Positions 8,076 through 18,640 of a stretch of 64,000 nt of DNA are shown in pieces. Within the stretch, counting starts at the first letter, position 1; each line of letters begins with the position of its first letter. The notes under the pieces were generated by a model, which worked only from the letters and a program-made list of their open reading frames with translations, did no database searches and was not told where the DNA came from. The translations under genes and the position numbers were made by a program. Source of the stretch: Micromonospora narathiwatensis (GTDB lineage Bacteria; Actinomycetota; Actinomycetes; Mycobacteriales; Micromonosporaceae). The DNA lies in the NCBI RefSeq assembly GCF_900089605.1, contig NZ_LT594324.1, forward strand, positions 4,278,001-4,342,000, read 5' to 3'.

Positions 8076-8354
8076 TCAGCGTGCCGGAGTGGCCGGGGAG
8101 GCGCTCTCGGCGAGGACGGTGACGCCCTCACCGGTCACCGACACGAAGCCGCCGGCGATGTCGTACGCGAGCTGCTGGCCGCCGGGCTGCTTGATGCGGA
8201 CCTGGCTGGGCTCGGCGAGCTGGCCGAGCAGAGGCGCGTGCCCCGGCAGCACACCCAGCTCACCTTCGGTCGTCCGGGCGACGACCATCTCGGCCTCGCC
8301 GGACCAGACCTTCTCCTCGACGGCTACGAGCTCGACGTGAAGCTGCTGTGCCAC
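8076..8354 (-). CDS. atpC: F1Fo ATP synthase epsilon subunit
   Basis: A 92-aa epsilon subunit, the rotor-stalk part that couples F1 to Fo and can inhibit ATP hydrolysis. It contains the N-terminal beta-sandwich with LHVELVAVEEKVWSGEAEMV and GELGVLPGHAPLLGQL, the family signature. The protein is short because it lacks the C-terminal two-helix inhibitory domain, as in many actinobacteria. GTG start at 8354 with AAGGAG about 6 nt upstream. Unusually it is separated from atpD by an LCP gene and two terminators, and it has its own -10 box (8388-8393). Confidence 0.95.
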   Translation of the reverse strand: MAQQLHVELVAVEEKVWSGEAEMVVARTTEGELGVLPGHAPLLGQLAEPSQVRIKQPGGQQLAYDIAGGFVSVTGEGVTVLAESASPATPAR

Positions 8355-8387
8355 GCTGTCTCCTTGCTGCGGCGGCGGATTGCGGAA

Positions 8388-8393
8388 AGTCTA
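8388..8393 (-). promoter_or_regulatory. -10 box TAGACT of an atpC-DUF2550 promoter
   Basis: TAGACT on the minus strand lies 33 nt upstream of the atpC GTG, giving a leader of about 25 nt that contains the AAGGAG ribosome-binding site. It follows the terminator of the LCP gene, so atpC appears to be transcribed on its own. Confidence 0.6.
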
Positions 8394-8419
8394 GTCGCGG
8401 CCCCGAGCGCCACCCAACG

Positions 8420-8460
8420 CGGGTGCCGAGACCTGCGACACGTCACAGGCCCGGCACCCG
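8420..8460 (-). terminator. Terminator after the LCP gene
   Basis: Perfect 9-bp arms CGGGTGCCG/CGGCACCCG (8420-8428, 8452-8460) with a 23-nt loop that can form a small inner stem. It lies between the LCP stop and the atpC promoter. Confidence 0.6.
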
Positions 8461-8482
8461 ATCGGGTCCGCTGGCGCTCAGG

Positions 8483-9619
8483 CTAGCTGTTCTTCTGCTT
8501 GAATTCCGGGTGCTCCAGCATGAATGCGTCGAGCTGTTCGTCGCGCATCGCCGCGAAGAAGTCGTCGGCCGCCGGGAGCAACTGCTCCCCCTTGTACGCC
8601 GAGCCGGTGCCGATGTTCGCGCCGGGCAGCTTGATGGTCACGATCGAGTCGGCCCGGATGTTCTTCAGGGCGAGCCCGAAGTCGACCACGCTGTTGCCTC
8701 GGCCGTTGAAGATCAGCGACTCGCCGGCCGCCCGGAGCACCCGGTCCAGCTTGATCGGATTGGTCACCACGTCGGCGCTGAACGCCTGGCTCACCATCGC
8801 CTTGACGAACTGCTGCTGGTGCCGCTGCCGGCCGTAGTCGGAGTCCGGGACGCCGTTCTTCGGGTAGCGCTGGCGTACGTAGTCCAGCGCCTGCCAGCCC
8901 TTGAGGTGGGCGTCGCCCTTCGGGTACACCGCCTGCGGGCCGAGGTAGCCGCCACCGCCCGGCTTCAGCTGGCGCATCTTGCCGTCGGGCTGGCGGTGCT
9001 CCGACCGCACCTCCCGCTCGATGTACATGTCGACGCCGCCCATCGCGTCCACGATCTTCCGGAAGCCGGTGAAGTTGATGATCGCGCCGGCGTCGAAGCG
9101 CTTGATCCCGGTGATCTGCTGGACGGTCTTGGCGAGCAGTTCGAAGCCGGCGGCGGCGTCCGGGTTCTGCCCCGGCAGCCGGCTGCCGTACGACATGGCG
9201 GCGTTCAGCCGGTCGTTGCCGCCCCGGAAGTTCGCCTTGGGGAACTTCGGGATTTCGACCCGCAGGTCCCGCGGCAGCGAGTAGAGGTAGCCCTTGTCCA
9301 GCCCGGCCGGCACGTGCAGGACCATGATCGAGTCGGCCAGCGGCGGGGTCTCCGGGTTGCGGGGGTCGATACCGACCAGCAGGATGTTGAGCGGGCCCTT
9401 GATGTTGCTCTTCTTCTCGGCGGCGCCGGCCGCCTGGTCGCCGAAGAGGTCCCCCTTGCCGACCGCGCCCTCGTAGCGGGCCACCAGTGCCTGGTAGCCC
9501 ACCAGCACGCTGCCGCTGAGCATCATGAGGACCACGCCGAGGACGGTGCACACCCGGGCCCATTTGGGCACGCCCCACCAGATGGACCGCTTGCCACGGT
9601 TCCTGCCGGCCTTACCCAC
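8483..9619 (-). CDS. LytR-CpsA-Psr (LCP) family cell-wall glycopolymer ligase
   Basis: A 378-aa membrane-anchored phosphotransferase-type protein that attaches anionic glycopolymers to peptidoglycan on the outer face of the membrane. One transmembrane helix (VCTVLGVVLMMLSGSVLVGYQAL) follows a basic N-terminus. The LCP domain has ILLVGIDPRNPETPPLADSIMVLHV and the pyrophosphate-binding Arg/Asp motif YSLPRDLRVEIP, and ends QALDYVRQRYPKNG. The GTG at 9619 is preferred because GGAG lies 6 nt upstream; ATG 9625 and TTG 9631 are alternatives. The gene stands between atpD and atpC, an unusual place, with its own upstream palindrome and its own terminator. Confidence 0.9.
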   Translation of the reverse strand: MGKAGRNRGKRSIWWGVPKWARVCTVLGVVLMMLSGSVLVGYQALVARYEGAVGKGDLFGDQAAGAAEKKSNIKGPLNILLVGIDPRNPETPPLADSIMVLHVPAGLDKGYLYSLPRDLRVEIPKFPKANFRGGNDRLNAAMSYGSRLPGQNPDAAAGFELLAKTVQQITGIKRFDAGAIINFTGFRKIVDAMGGVDMYIEREVRSEHRQPDGKMRQLKPGGGGYLGPQAVYPKGDAHLKGWQALDYVRQRYPKNGVPDSDYGRQRHQQQFVKAMVSQAFSADVVTNPIKLDRVLRAAGESLIFNGRGNSVVDFGLALKNIRADSIVTIKLPGANIGTGSAYKGEQLLPAADDFFAAMRDEQLDAFMLEHPEFKQKNS

Positions 9620-9691
9620 GAGCATCTCCAATCGTCACGCCCACGACTGGCAGACGGGCGCACGGAACCGTTTCGTTGCAAGGGATCAGAA

Positions 9692-9717
9692 TTCGTGACG
9701 TGAAGTCGTGTCACGAA
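9692..9717. promoter_or_regulatory. Inverted repeat TTCGTGAC-N10-GTCACGAA upstream of the LCP gene
   Basis: Perfect 8-bp arms (9692-9699 and 9710-9717) lie about 75 bp upstream of the LCP start, in the only promoter space between the atpD terminator and that gene. The spacing fits an operator for a dimeric regulator. The regulator is unknown. Confidence 0.5.
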
Positions 9718-9790
9718 CCGTACCGCGCGGTCGAGCGAAGCGCTTGCCCGTGGACTGGACATCTGGTAACGGCAGGGGCCTGAACAGGCA

Positions 9791-9821
9791 AAGGCCGCCC
9801 CGGCAATGCCAGGACGGCCTT
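9791..9821 (-). terminator. Terminator after atpD
   Basis: Arms AAGGCCGCCC/GGACGGCCTT (9791-9800, 9812-9821, one mismatch) continue into an inner GGC-AAT-GCC stem. It lies 20 bp after the atpD stop and should end the main atp transcript before the LCP gene and atpC. Confidence 0.8.
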
Positions 9822-9840
9822 CACAGGTGTGACGGGGGTC

Positions 9841-12215
<2,375 letters not shown>

Positions 12216-12217
12216 CG

Positions 12218-13870
12218 TCAGCTCTCAGCCGGGCGGTCGACCGCGCTGTCGCGGAAGCGGGTCACCGTCTCGCGGTTCTGCTCGCCCTCCAGCGCCTTGG
12301 CCGGGGCCTCATTGACCCGCACCTCGTCCTCCTTGCCGAGGAAGAGCTGCTTGAACTCGGCGATGGCCGAGTCGAGCGAGCCGATGATGTCGTCGTTCCA
12401 CTTGTGGTCCGCGATTCCGGCCAGCACACCCTGGTGCTTGTGCCGGAGGTACTGCAGGAACTCCGACTCGAAGCGCTTGACCTCGCCGACCGGGATGTCG
12501 TCCAGCTTGCCCTCGGTGCCGGCCCAGACGGAGACGACCTGCTCCTGCACCGGGTACGGCGAGTAGTTCGGCTGCTTGAGCAGCTCGACCAGCCGGGAAC
12601 CGCGCTCGAGCTGGGCACGGGAGGCCTTGTCCAGGTCGGAGGCGAAGGCGGCGAACGCCTCCAGCTCGCGGAACTGGGCCAGGTTGAGCCGGAGCGAACC
12701 GGCGACCTTCTTCATCGGCTTCACCTGCGCGGCGCCACCGACCCGGGACACCGAGGTGCCGACGTTGATGGCCGGCCGGACGCCCTGGTTGAACAGGTCG
12801 GTCTCCAGGAAGATCTGGCCGTCGGTGATGGAGATGACGTTGGTCGGGATGAACGCCGAGATGTCGTTCGCCTTGGTCTCGATGATCGGCAGACCGGTCA
12901 TCGAGCCGCCGCCCAGCTCGTCGGAGAGCTTGGCGCAGCGCTCCAGCAGCCGGGAGTGCAGGTAGAAGACGTCACCCGGGTACGCCTCGCGGCCCGGCGG
13001 GCGACGCAGCAGCAGCGACACGGCCCGGTACGCCTCGGCCTGCTTGCTCAGGTCGTCGAAGACGATCAGGACGTGCTTGCCGCCGTACATCCAGTGCTGG
13101 CCGATGGACGAGCCGGTGTACGGGGCGAGGTACTTGAAGCCGGCCGGGTCGGAGGCCGGGGAGGCGACGATGGTGGTGTACTCCATCGCGCCCGCCGCCT
13201 CCAGCGTCCCCCTGATGGAGGCGATGGTGGAGGCCTTCTGGCCAATGGCGACGTAGATGCAGCGGACCTGCTTCTTCGGGTCGCCGGAGCGCCAGTTGTC
13301 CCGCTGGTTGAGGATGGTGTCCAGGGCGACCGTGGTCTTGCCGGTCTTCCGGTCACCGATGATCAGCTGACGCTGGCCGCGACCGATCGGGGTCATGGCG
13401 TCGACGGCCTTGATACCGGTCTGCAGCGGCTCGTCGACCGACTTGCGGGACATCACGTTCGGAGCCTGGAGCTCCAGCTCGCGGTAGCCCTCGTTCGGGA
13501 TGTCGCCGAGGCCGTCGATCGGCTGGCCGAGCGCGTTGACCACGCGGCCGAGGAAGGCGTCGCCGACCGGGACGGAGAGCACCCGGCCGGTGCGCTTGAC
13601 GCGCTGCCCCTCCTCGATACCGCCGAAGTCACCGAGGACGACGACACCGATCTCCCGGACGTCGAGGTTCAGCGCCACGCCGAGCGTGCCGTCCTCGAAC
13701 TCCAGGAGCTCGTTGGTCATGGTCGAGGGCAGACCCTCGACGTGGGCGATGCCGTCGCCGGCGTCGGCGACGGTGCCGACCTCCTCACGGGAGACGTCGG
13801 CCGTGTAGGAGGAGACGTAGCGCTCAAGGGCGCCACGGATATCCTCCGTCGAGATGGTCAGCTCGGCCAT
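12218..13870 (-). CDS. atpA: F1Fo ATP synthase alpha subunit
   Basis: Non-catalytic nucleotide-binding subunit of F1, 550 aa. The P-loop is [15 protein letters not shown], the Walker B strand [17 protein letters not shown], and the arginine-finger segment [13 protein letters not shown] is intact. The C-terminal 35 residues ([20 protein letters not shown] onward) form a charged tail beyond the usual end, as in other actinobacterial alpha subunits where such a tail limits ATP hydrolysis. An 86-bp gap separates it from atpH. Confidence 0.98.
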   Translation of the reverse strand: MAELTISTEDIRGALERYVSSYTADVSREEVGTVADAGDGIAHVEGLPSTMTNELLEFEDGTLGVALNLDVREIGVVVLGDFGGIEEGQRVKRTGRVLSVPVGDAFLGRVVNALGQPIDGLGDIPNEGYRELELQAPNVMSRKSVDEPLQTGIKAVDAMTPIGRGQRQLIIGDRKTGKTTVALDTILNQRDNWRSGDPKKQVRCIYVAIGQKASTIASIRGTLEAAGAMEYTTIVASPASDPAGFKYLAPYTGSSIGQHWMYGGKHVLIVFDDLSKQAEAYRAVSLLLRRPPGREAYPGDVFYLHSRLLERCAKLSDELGGGSMTGLPIIETKANDISAFIPTNVISITDGQIFLETDLFNQGVRPAINVGTSVSRVGGAAQVKPMKKVAGSLRLNLAQFRELEAFAAFASDLDKASRAQLERGSRLVELLKQPNYSPYPVQEQVVSVWAGTEGKLDDIPVGEVKRFESEFLQYLRHKHQGVLAGIADHKWNDDIIGSLDSAIAEFKQLFLGKEDEVRVNEAPAKALEGEQNRETVTRFRDSAVDRPAES

Positions 13871-13956
13871 CCTCTGCTTCCTTCAAGTATCAGGGGCCCG
13901 GGATACCTAGTACCGACCGGTCCGATGGCGTCGAATCAGGGCTGTGGAGGCGCTGG

Positions 13957-14778
13957 TCAGCGCTTCGCGAGCGCGTTGCGGGTCTCGTTGAGGCGGCGCA
14001 GGACGGTGCCGTCGTACAGGTCGGAGCCGACCCGCACGCTCACCCCACCGAGCACCTCGGGGTTGACCGTCTGCTTGACGGAAACCTCTCGACCGTACAT
14101 CTCCGAGAGGCGGGCACCGAGGCGTCGCTCCTCTTCGTCACTCAGCGGGGCCGCCACGGTCACGTACGCGACCTGACGGTCCCGCCGGTCGGCGGCCAGC
14201 TCGACCAGCCGGGTGAGCGCCCCGACGAAGGAGCGCCCCCCGAAGCCGGCAAGCGCGGCCTCGACGAGGCGGACGGTGACCGGCCGGGCCTTGCCGCCGA
14301 GCAGCTCGCGGGCCAGCGTGGCCCGCCGCTCGGCCGCGGCCATCGGGTCGGAGAGCGCGTTGGACAGTTCCGCGGAGCCCGAGACGACCTGCCCGAAGCG
14401 GAACAGCTCGTCCTCGACCTCGCCCAGCTCGCCGGCCTTGTCGGCGCTCGCCAGGAGCGCCTCGACGCCCAGCCGCTCGGTGCCGTCGAGCAGTTCCGAC
14501 GGCGCCGACCAGCGGCCGGAGACCAGCGAGGTGAGCAGGTCGAGCGCGTCGGCGCCGATCTTGCCGGTCAGGATTCCCGTGAGCAGCCCGCTGCGGTCGT
14601 CGCCCGAGCGGGCCGGGTCCGACAGCGCCCGGCGCAGCCGCGGCTCGCGCCGCAGCAGAGCGGCGACGGAGAGGATGTCGTCGGCGGTGGCGGCCACCGC
14701 CGACGGCTCCGCGCCGCGGACGTACGCGTCGAGGCGCTCGGCCCCGGCCTGGTACGACTCCCGGCTGGCGGCCTGCAT
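13957..14778 (-). CDS. atpH: F1Fo ATP synthase delta subunit
   Basis: Peripheral-stalk subunit joining F1 to the b subunit, 273 aa. Residues from about 100 carry the OSCP/delta signature, ending VNPEVLGGVSVRVGSDLYDGTVLRRLNETRNAL. The length of about 270 residues, with an extended N-terminal helical domain, is normal for actinobacteria and well above the 180 residues of E. coli. Its start overlaps the last base of the atpF stop, a sign of translational coupling. Confidence 0.96.
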   Translation of the reverse strand: MQAASRESYQAGAERLDAYVRGAEPSAVAATADDILSVAALLRREPRLRRALSDPARSGDDRSGLLTGILTGKIGADALDLLTSLVSGRWSAPSELLDGTERLGVEALLASADKAGELGEVEDELFRFGQVVSGSAELSNALSDPMAAAERRATLARELLGGKARPVTVRLVEAALAGFGGRSFVGALTRLVELAADRRDRQVAYVTVAAPLSDEEERRLGARLSEMYGREVSVKQTVNPEVLGGVSVRVGSDLYDGTVLRRLNETRNALAKR

Positions 14779-15308
14779 CAGCGGGCCCCCGTGCTCTCAA
14801 GACCGCTCAGGAACCGGTCGACGGTGCCCTTGCGACGCGCCTCGTCGGCGAGCGACTCGCCGACGATCTTGCTGGCCAGGTCCACCGCGATGGTGCCGAC
14901 CTCGGTGCGCAGCTCGCGCACGATGGTGGCCCGCTCGGCGGAGAGCTGCTCCTTGCCGGCCGCGATGATCCGGTCGGACTCCTCGCGCGCCTTGGCGAGG
15001 ATGTCCTGACGGATGCCCTCGGCGTCGGCCCGGGCATCGTCGCGGATCTTGGCGGCGTCGGTACGCGCCTCCGCGAGCTGCGCCCGGTACTGCTCGAGCA
15101 GCTGGTTGGCCTCGGCCTGGGCGGCCTCGGCGCGCTTGATGCCGCCCTCGATCGCGTCGACCCGGGCCTGGAACGTCTGCTCCATGCGCGGGAAGACGAA
15201 CTTCATCAGCACGAAGCAGAGCACGATGAAGGCGATGCCACCGACCACAATCTCCTGCCAGATCGGCAGGATGGGGTTGTGTTCAGCACCCTCGGCGAGG
15301 AAGTACAT
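14778..15308 (-). CDS. atpF: F1Fo ATP synthase b subunit
   Basis: Membrane-anchored stator stalk, 176 aa. The N-terminal transmembrane helix (PIWQEIVVGGIAFIVLCFVLM) is followed by a long charged amphipathic helix rich in Ala, Glu, Gln and Arg that dimerises. It ends GLESTGAR. A 26-bp gap follows atpE. Confidence 0.96.
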   Translation of the reverse strand: MYFLAEGAEHNPILPIWQEIVVGGIAFIVLCFVLMKFVFPRMEQTFQARVDAIEGGIKRAEAAQAEANQLLEQYRAQLAEARTDAAKIRDDARADAEGIRQDILAKAREESDRIIAAGKEQLSAERATIVRELRTEVGTIAVDLASKIVGESLADEARRKGTVDRFLSGLESTGAR

Positions 15309-15334
15309 GGATGACCTCCCGATCAGAGGGGGGA

Positions 15335-15595
<261 letters not shown>

Positions 15596-15630
15596 TCACG
15601 CGGGACGACAACGGTTGGTGCGAAAGTTGA

Positions 15631-16428
15631 TCAGTGCTCTTCGGCAAGCGCGCCCTGCACGTAGCTGGCGGTCAGCACGGTGAAGACGTAGGCCTGCAGA
15701 CAGATCACCAGGAACTCGAGGAAGGTCAGCGCGACGGTCATCAGCCAGGAGAGCACCGAGACCGGGGCCAGCAGCGCGGTGGCGTTGAGCATCGCGAAGC
15801 CGCCGAGCGTGAAGACCAGCAGGAGCATGTGACCGGCGAACATGTTGGCGAACAGACGGACGGCCAGCGAGAACGGCCGGACCAGGAACGTCGAGAACGC
15901 CTCGATCGGGATCAGCAGCGGCAGGATGTACCACGGCGCGGGCGGGATCAGCGAGTTCTTGAAGTACTTCGCGGCGCCGTGGTGCTTGATGCCGACGTAG
16001 TTGAACAGCACGTAGCTGATGATCGCGAGGAACGCCGGGAACGCGATGTGCGAGTTCGGCGAGATCTGGAAGAACGGGATGATCGCGAACGCGTTCGTCA
16101 GCAGGACGAAGCAGAACAACGTCGTGAAGTACGGCGCGAACCGGACGCCCTGGTGCCCGATCATGTCGACCGCGATGTTGTTGCGCACGAAGCCGTAGAT
16201 CGACTCGGCGAACCACTGCTTCTTGGTCGGCACGAGCTGGGGGTTGCGGTAGCTGAGCAGGAAGAACAGGATCAGGATCCCGACCGCCAGCCAGACCATG
16301 AACGTGATCTTGGTGAACCAGTAGGAGTTGTGCGCACCCCAGGGCAGGATGCTGGGCAGGTAGAAGTCCTCCACACTGGGAGGAAAGTTTGCCGCGCCCT
16401 GTGCAAGGACGTTCGCCTGTCCGAACAC
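15631..16428 (-). CDS. atpB: F1Fo ATP synthase a subunit
   Basis: Proton-channel subunit of Fo, 265 aa, with five to six membrane helices. The essential Arg lies in FSLAVRLFANMFAGHMLL, and the C-terminal helix has LTFLEFLVICLQAYVFTVL. GTG at 16428 is chosen because AGGAAGGG precedes it by 5 nt and the resulting start (MFGQANVLAQG) has a normal length; the upstream part of the open frame overlaps the AtpZ-like gene and is not expected to be translated. Confidence 0.96.
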   Translation of the reverse strand: MFGQANVLAQGAANFPPSVEDFYLPSILPWGAHNSYWFTKITFMVWLAVGILILFFLLSYRNPQLVPTKKQWFAESIYGFVRNNIAVDMIGHQGVRFAPYFTTLFCFVLLTNAFAIIPFFQISPNSHIAFPAFLAIISYVLFNYVGIKHHGAAKYFKNSLIPPAPWYILPLLIPIEAFSTFLVRPFSLAVRLFANMFAGHMLLLVFTLGGFAMLNATALLAPVSVLSWLMTVALTFLEFLVICLQAYVFTVLTASYVQGALAEEH

Positions 16429-16439
16429 CGCGTCCCTTC

Positions 16440-16676
16440 CTATTGAGGCGTGCCGAGCTTGCGCACGACCAGGATGATCCCCCCGGCCATGCCGAGCACG
16501 ATCCCGATACCGGTGGCGATGCCATCGGTTTCGAGCCAACGGTCGACCAGCCAGCCGATGAATCCCCACACGAGCATGCCCGCGATCAGATAGCTGAGCG
16601 CGGTCCAGCCCTGACCGGCACCGGGCGGAACGTCGCCTGGGCCGTCAGCGCTGGGGGGTTTCTGGTCACCGGCCAT
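16440..16676 (-). CDS. AtpZ/AtpI-family protein
   Basis: A 78-aa membrane protein with two helices (ALSYLIAGMLVWGFIGWLVDRWL and IATGIGIVLGMAGGIILVVRKL), the layout of AtpZ/AtpI proteins encoded at the head of atp operons and thought to help assemble the c ring or carry Mg2+. ATG at 16676 is the first reasonable start; a TATCGT -10 box lies 10 nt upstream. It is the first gene of the atp transcript. Confidence 0.85.
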   Translation of the reverse strand: MAGDQKPPSADGPGDVPPGAGQGWTALSYLIAGMLVWGFIGWLVDRWLETDGIATGIGIVLGMAGGIILVVRKLGTPQ

Positions 16677-16686
16677 GACGGGGCGA

Positions 16687-16742
16687 ACGATATCAGTCGA
16701 GGAGACGCGGCTGTGCCTCACCCCCCGCACAACCTGGTTGTG
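16687..16742 (-). promoter_or_regulatory. Probable atp operon promoter and 15-bp palindrome
   Basis: A TATCGT -10 box occupies 16687-16692 on the minus strand. Upstream, CACAACC-T-GGTTGTG (16728-16742) is a perfect palindrome with 7-bp arms. The region lies between the AtpI-like terminator and the first atp gene. Confidence 0.45.
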
Positions 16743-16826
16743 TGGGACACGGGCGGGCGAAGTCTTCTGGAGGCACGCTACTCCCCTCCCGCCCCTGAGA
16801 GAATGACCGATCGCGGACACACCGGC

Positions 16827-16852
16827 GTGCCGTCCGAAAGATGAGACGGCAC
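16827..16852 (-). terminator. Terminator after the AtpI-like gene
   Basis: Arms GTGCCGTC/GACGGCAC (16827-16834, 16845-16852) with a 10-nt A-rich loop follow the AtpI-like stop, separating the glyA transcript from the atp operon. Confidence 0.55.
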
Positions 16853-16869
16853 CCGGCGAAGCCGGGCGG

Positions 16870-17301
16870 TCAGCGCCGGGCGCGTCGGGCGTGGACGGTG
16901 GTCAGCCACCAGATGTGCACCCCGGTCCAGACCGCCACGCCCGCCGCGATGCCCAGGCAGAGCGGGATCAGCCCTGGCCAGCCGGTCGAGGCCACCAGCG
17001 CCATCACCGCCCCGAGCATGGTCATCTTGGCGACGTAGACGCCGACCCCGAAGGGCAGCACCAGCTGCGGGTCGCGGGCGTCGGCCCAGGCCAGCACGAC
17101 CGTGGTGAGCGTGTAGCTCAGCGCGGTGACCGCGACCCCGAGCGCCGCGCCGAGCGCGCCGTCCGCGCCCCGGGTCGTACCGCCGACCACCGCCGCCGCC
17201 GCGGCCAGCACCACCGACGCGATCAGCAGCACCGGCAGGTGGCGCAGCCGCCAGCCACGGTCCGCGGCCGCCTCCGCCGCGCGCGTCCCGGGCTCAGCCA
17301 C
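16870..17301 (-). CDS. AtpI-like (ATP synthase protein I) membrane protein
   Basis: A 143-aa protein with four predicted membrane helices ([81 protein letters not shown]). Position before an atp operon and the helix pattern match ATP synthase protein I. Its start overlaps the 3' end of glyA by 8 bp, so it is co-transcribed with glyA, not with the atp genes. Confidence 0.75.
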   Translation of the reverse strand: MAEPGTRAAEAAADRGWRLRHLPVLLIASVVLAAAAAVVGGTTRGADGALGAALGVAVTALSYTLTTVVLAWADARDPQLVLPFGVGVYVAKMTMLGAVMALVASTGWPGLIPLCLGIAAGVAVWTGVHIWWLTTVHARRARR

Positions 17302-18583
17302 GGGGGTACGCCGGGAAGGCGGTGACCAGCTCGGTCACGTCGGCGGCGATCCGGGTCAGCTCGTCGGTGCCCCCGGAGGCCGCCGGATCGGTACGGACCG
17401 CCCGGGCGATCAGTGTGGCGATCGCGCGCATCTCGCCCTCCCGCATGCCCTGGGTGGTGACGCTGGGGGTGCCCACCCGCAGGCCGGAGGCGACCATCGG
17501 CTTCTCCGGGTCGTACGGGATCGCGTTCTTGTTGAGCGTGACGCGCGCGGCGTCGCAGCGCGCCTCCGCGTCCGCCCCGGTCACCCCGAGCGCGCGCAGG
17601 TCGATCAGGGCCAGGTGGGTGTCGGTGCCACCGGAGACCGGCCGCATGCCCTCGGCGGCCAGCGCTTCGGCGAGCGCCTGGGCGTTGCTGATCACCTGGG
17701 CAGCGTACGCGCGGAACTCGGGCTGGGCGGCCTCGCGCAGCGCGACCGCCTTGGCCGCGACGGCGTGCATCAGGGGGCCGCCCTGGGTGAACGGGAAGAC
17801 CGCCTTGTCGATCCGGGCGGCCAGCGCCTCCCGACAGAGGATCATGCCGCCGCGCGGGCCGCGCAGCACCTTGTGGGTGGTGGCGCAGACCACGTCGGCG
17901 TACGGCACGGGGGACGGGATCGCCCCGCCGGCGACCAGCCCGATGAAGTGCGCCGCGTCCACCGTCAGGTACGCGTCGACCTCGTCGGCGATCTCCCGGA
18001 ACCGGGCGAAGTCGATCAGTCGCGGGTACGCCGTCGCGCCACAGATGATCATCTTGGGCCGGTGCGCCCGGGCCAGGTCGCGTACCTCGTCGTAGTCGAT
18101 CAGTTCCGTGTCGGGCCGGACCCGGTAGCCGACCGCGTGGAACCACTTGCCGGAGAAGTTCACCCGGCTGCCGTGGGTGAGGTGGCCGCCGTGCGGCAGG
18201 TCCATCGCCAGCACGGTGTCCCCCGGCTGCACCAGGGCGGCGTACGCGGCCAGGTTGGCGCTGGCGCCCGAGTGCGGCTGGAGGTTCGCGTGTTCGGCGC
18301 CGAACAGCTCCTTCGCCCGGGCGACGCCGATCTCCTCGGCCCGGTCCACCTCGGCGCAGCCGCCGTAGTACCGCCGGCCCGGGTAGCCCTCGGCGTACTT
18401 GTTTGTCAGCGTGGAGCCGAGCGCGGCCAGCACGGCCGGGGAGGTCAGGTTCTCGCTGGCGATCAGCTGCAACCCGCCGCGCAGCCGCGCCAACTCTCCC
18501 AGCACCACCCCGGCGATCTCCGGATCTACGGCGCTGAGCTGCTGGAAGTCCGGCCCCCAAAAGGCTTCCCTCGCGTTCTCCAC
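17294..18583 (-). CDS. glyA: Serine hydroxymethyltransferase
   Basis: PLP enzyme converting serine and tetrahydrofolate to glycine and methylene-THF in the cytoplasm. The 429-aa protein has the N-terminal [11 protein letters not shown], the GGHLTHG folate/PLP region and the PLP lysine in [17 protein letters not shown]. The Lys motif differs slightly from the common TTHKTLRGPRGG (Val for Thr). The GTG at 18583 is preferred because a TAGACT -10 box lies 8 nt upstream; the GTG at 18610 would lie upstream of that box. It is followed by the AtpI-like gene. Confidence 0.94.
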   Translation of the reverse strand: MENAREAFWGPDFQQLSAVDPEIAGVVLGELARLRGGLQLIASENLTSPAVLAALGSTLTNKYAEGYPGRRYYGGCAEVDRAEEIGVARAKELFGAEHANLQPHSGASANLAAYAALVQPGDTVLAMDLPHGGHLTHGSRVNFSGKWFHAVGYRVRPDTELIDYDEVRDLARAHRPKMIICGATAYPRLIDFARFREIADEVDAYLTVDAAHFIGLVAGGAIPSPVPYADVVCATTHKVLRGPRGGMILCREALAARIDKAVFPFTQGGPLMHAVAAKAVALREAAQPEFRAYAAQVISNAQALAEALAAEGMRPVSGGTDTHLALIDLRALGVTGADAEARCDAARVTLNKNAIPYDPEKPMVASGLRVGTPSVTTQGMREGEMRAIATLIARAVRTDPAASGGTDELTRIAADVTELVTAFPAYPRG

Positions 18584-18591
18584 AGCGAAGG

Positions 18592-18597
18592 AGTCTA
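18592..18597 (-). promoter_or_regulatory. -10 box TAGACT of glyA, leaderless
   Basis: TAGACT on the minus strand, 8 nt from the GTG at 18583, predicts an mRNA that starts at or one or two bases before the start codon. Confidence 0.6.
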
Positions 18598-18640
18598 CGG
18601 AGCCGCGCACCGGAAGCCGTGCGATGCCTCCACACCGGCG

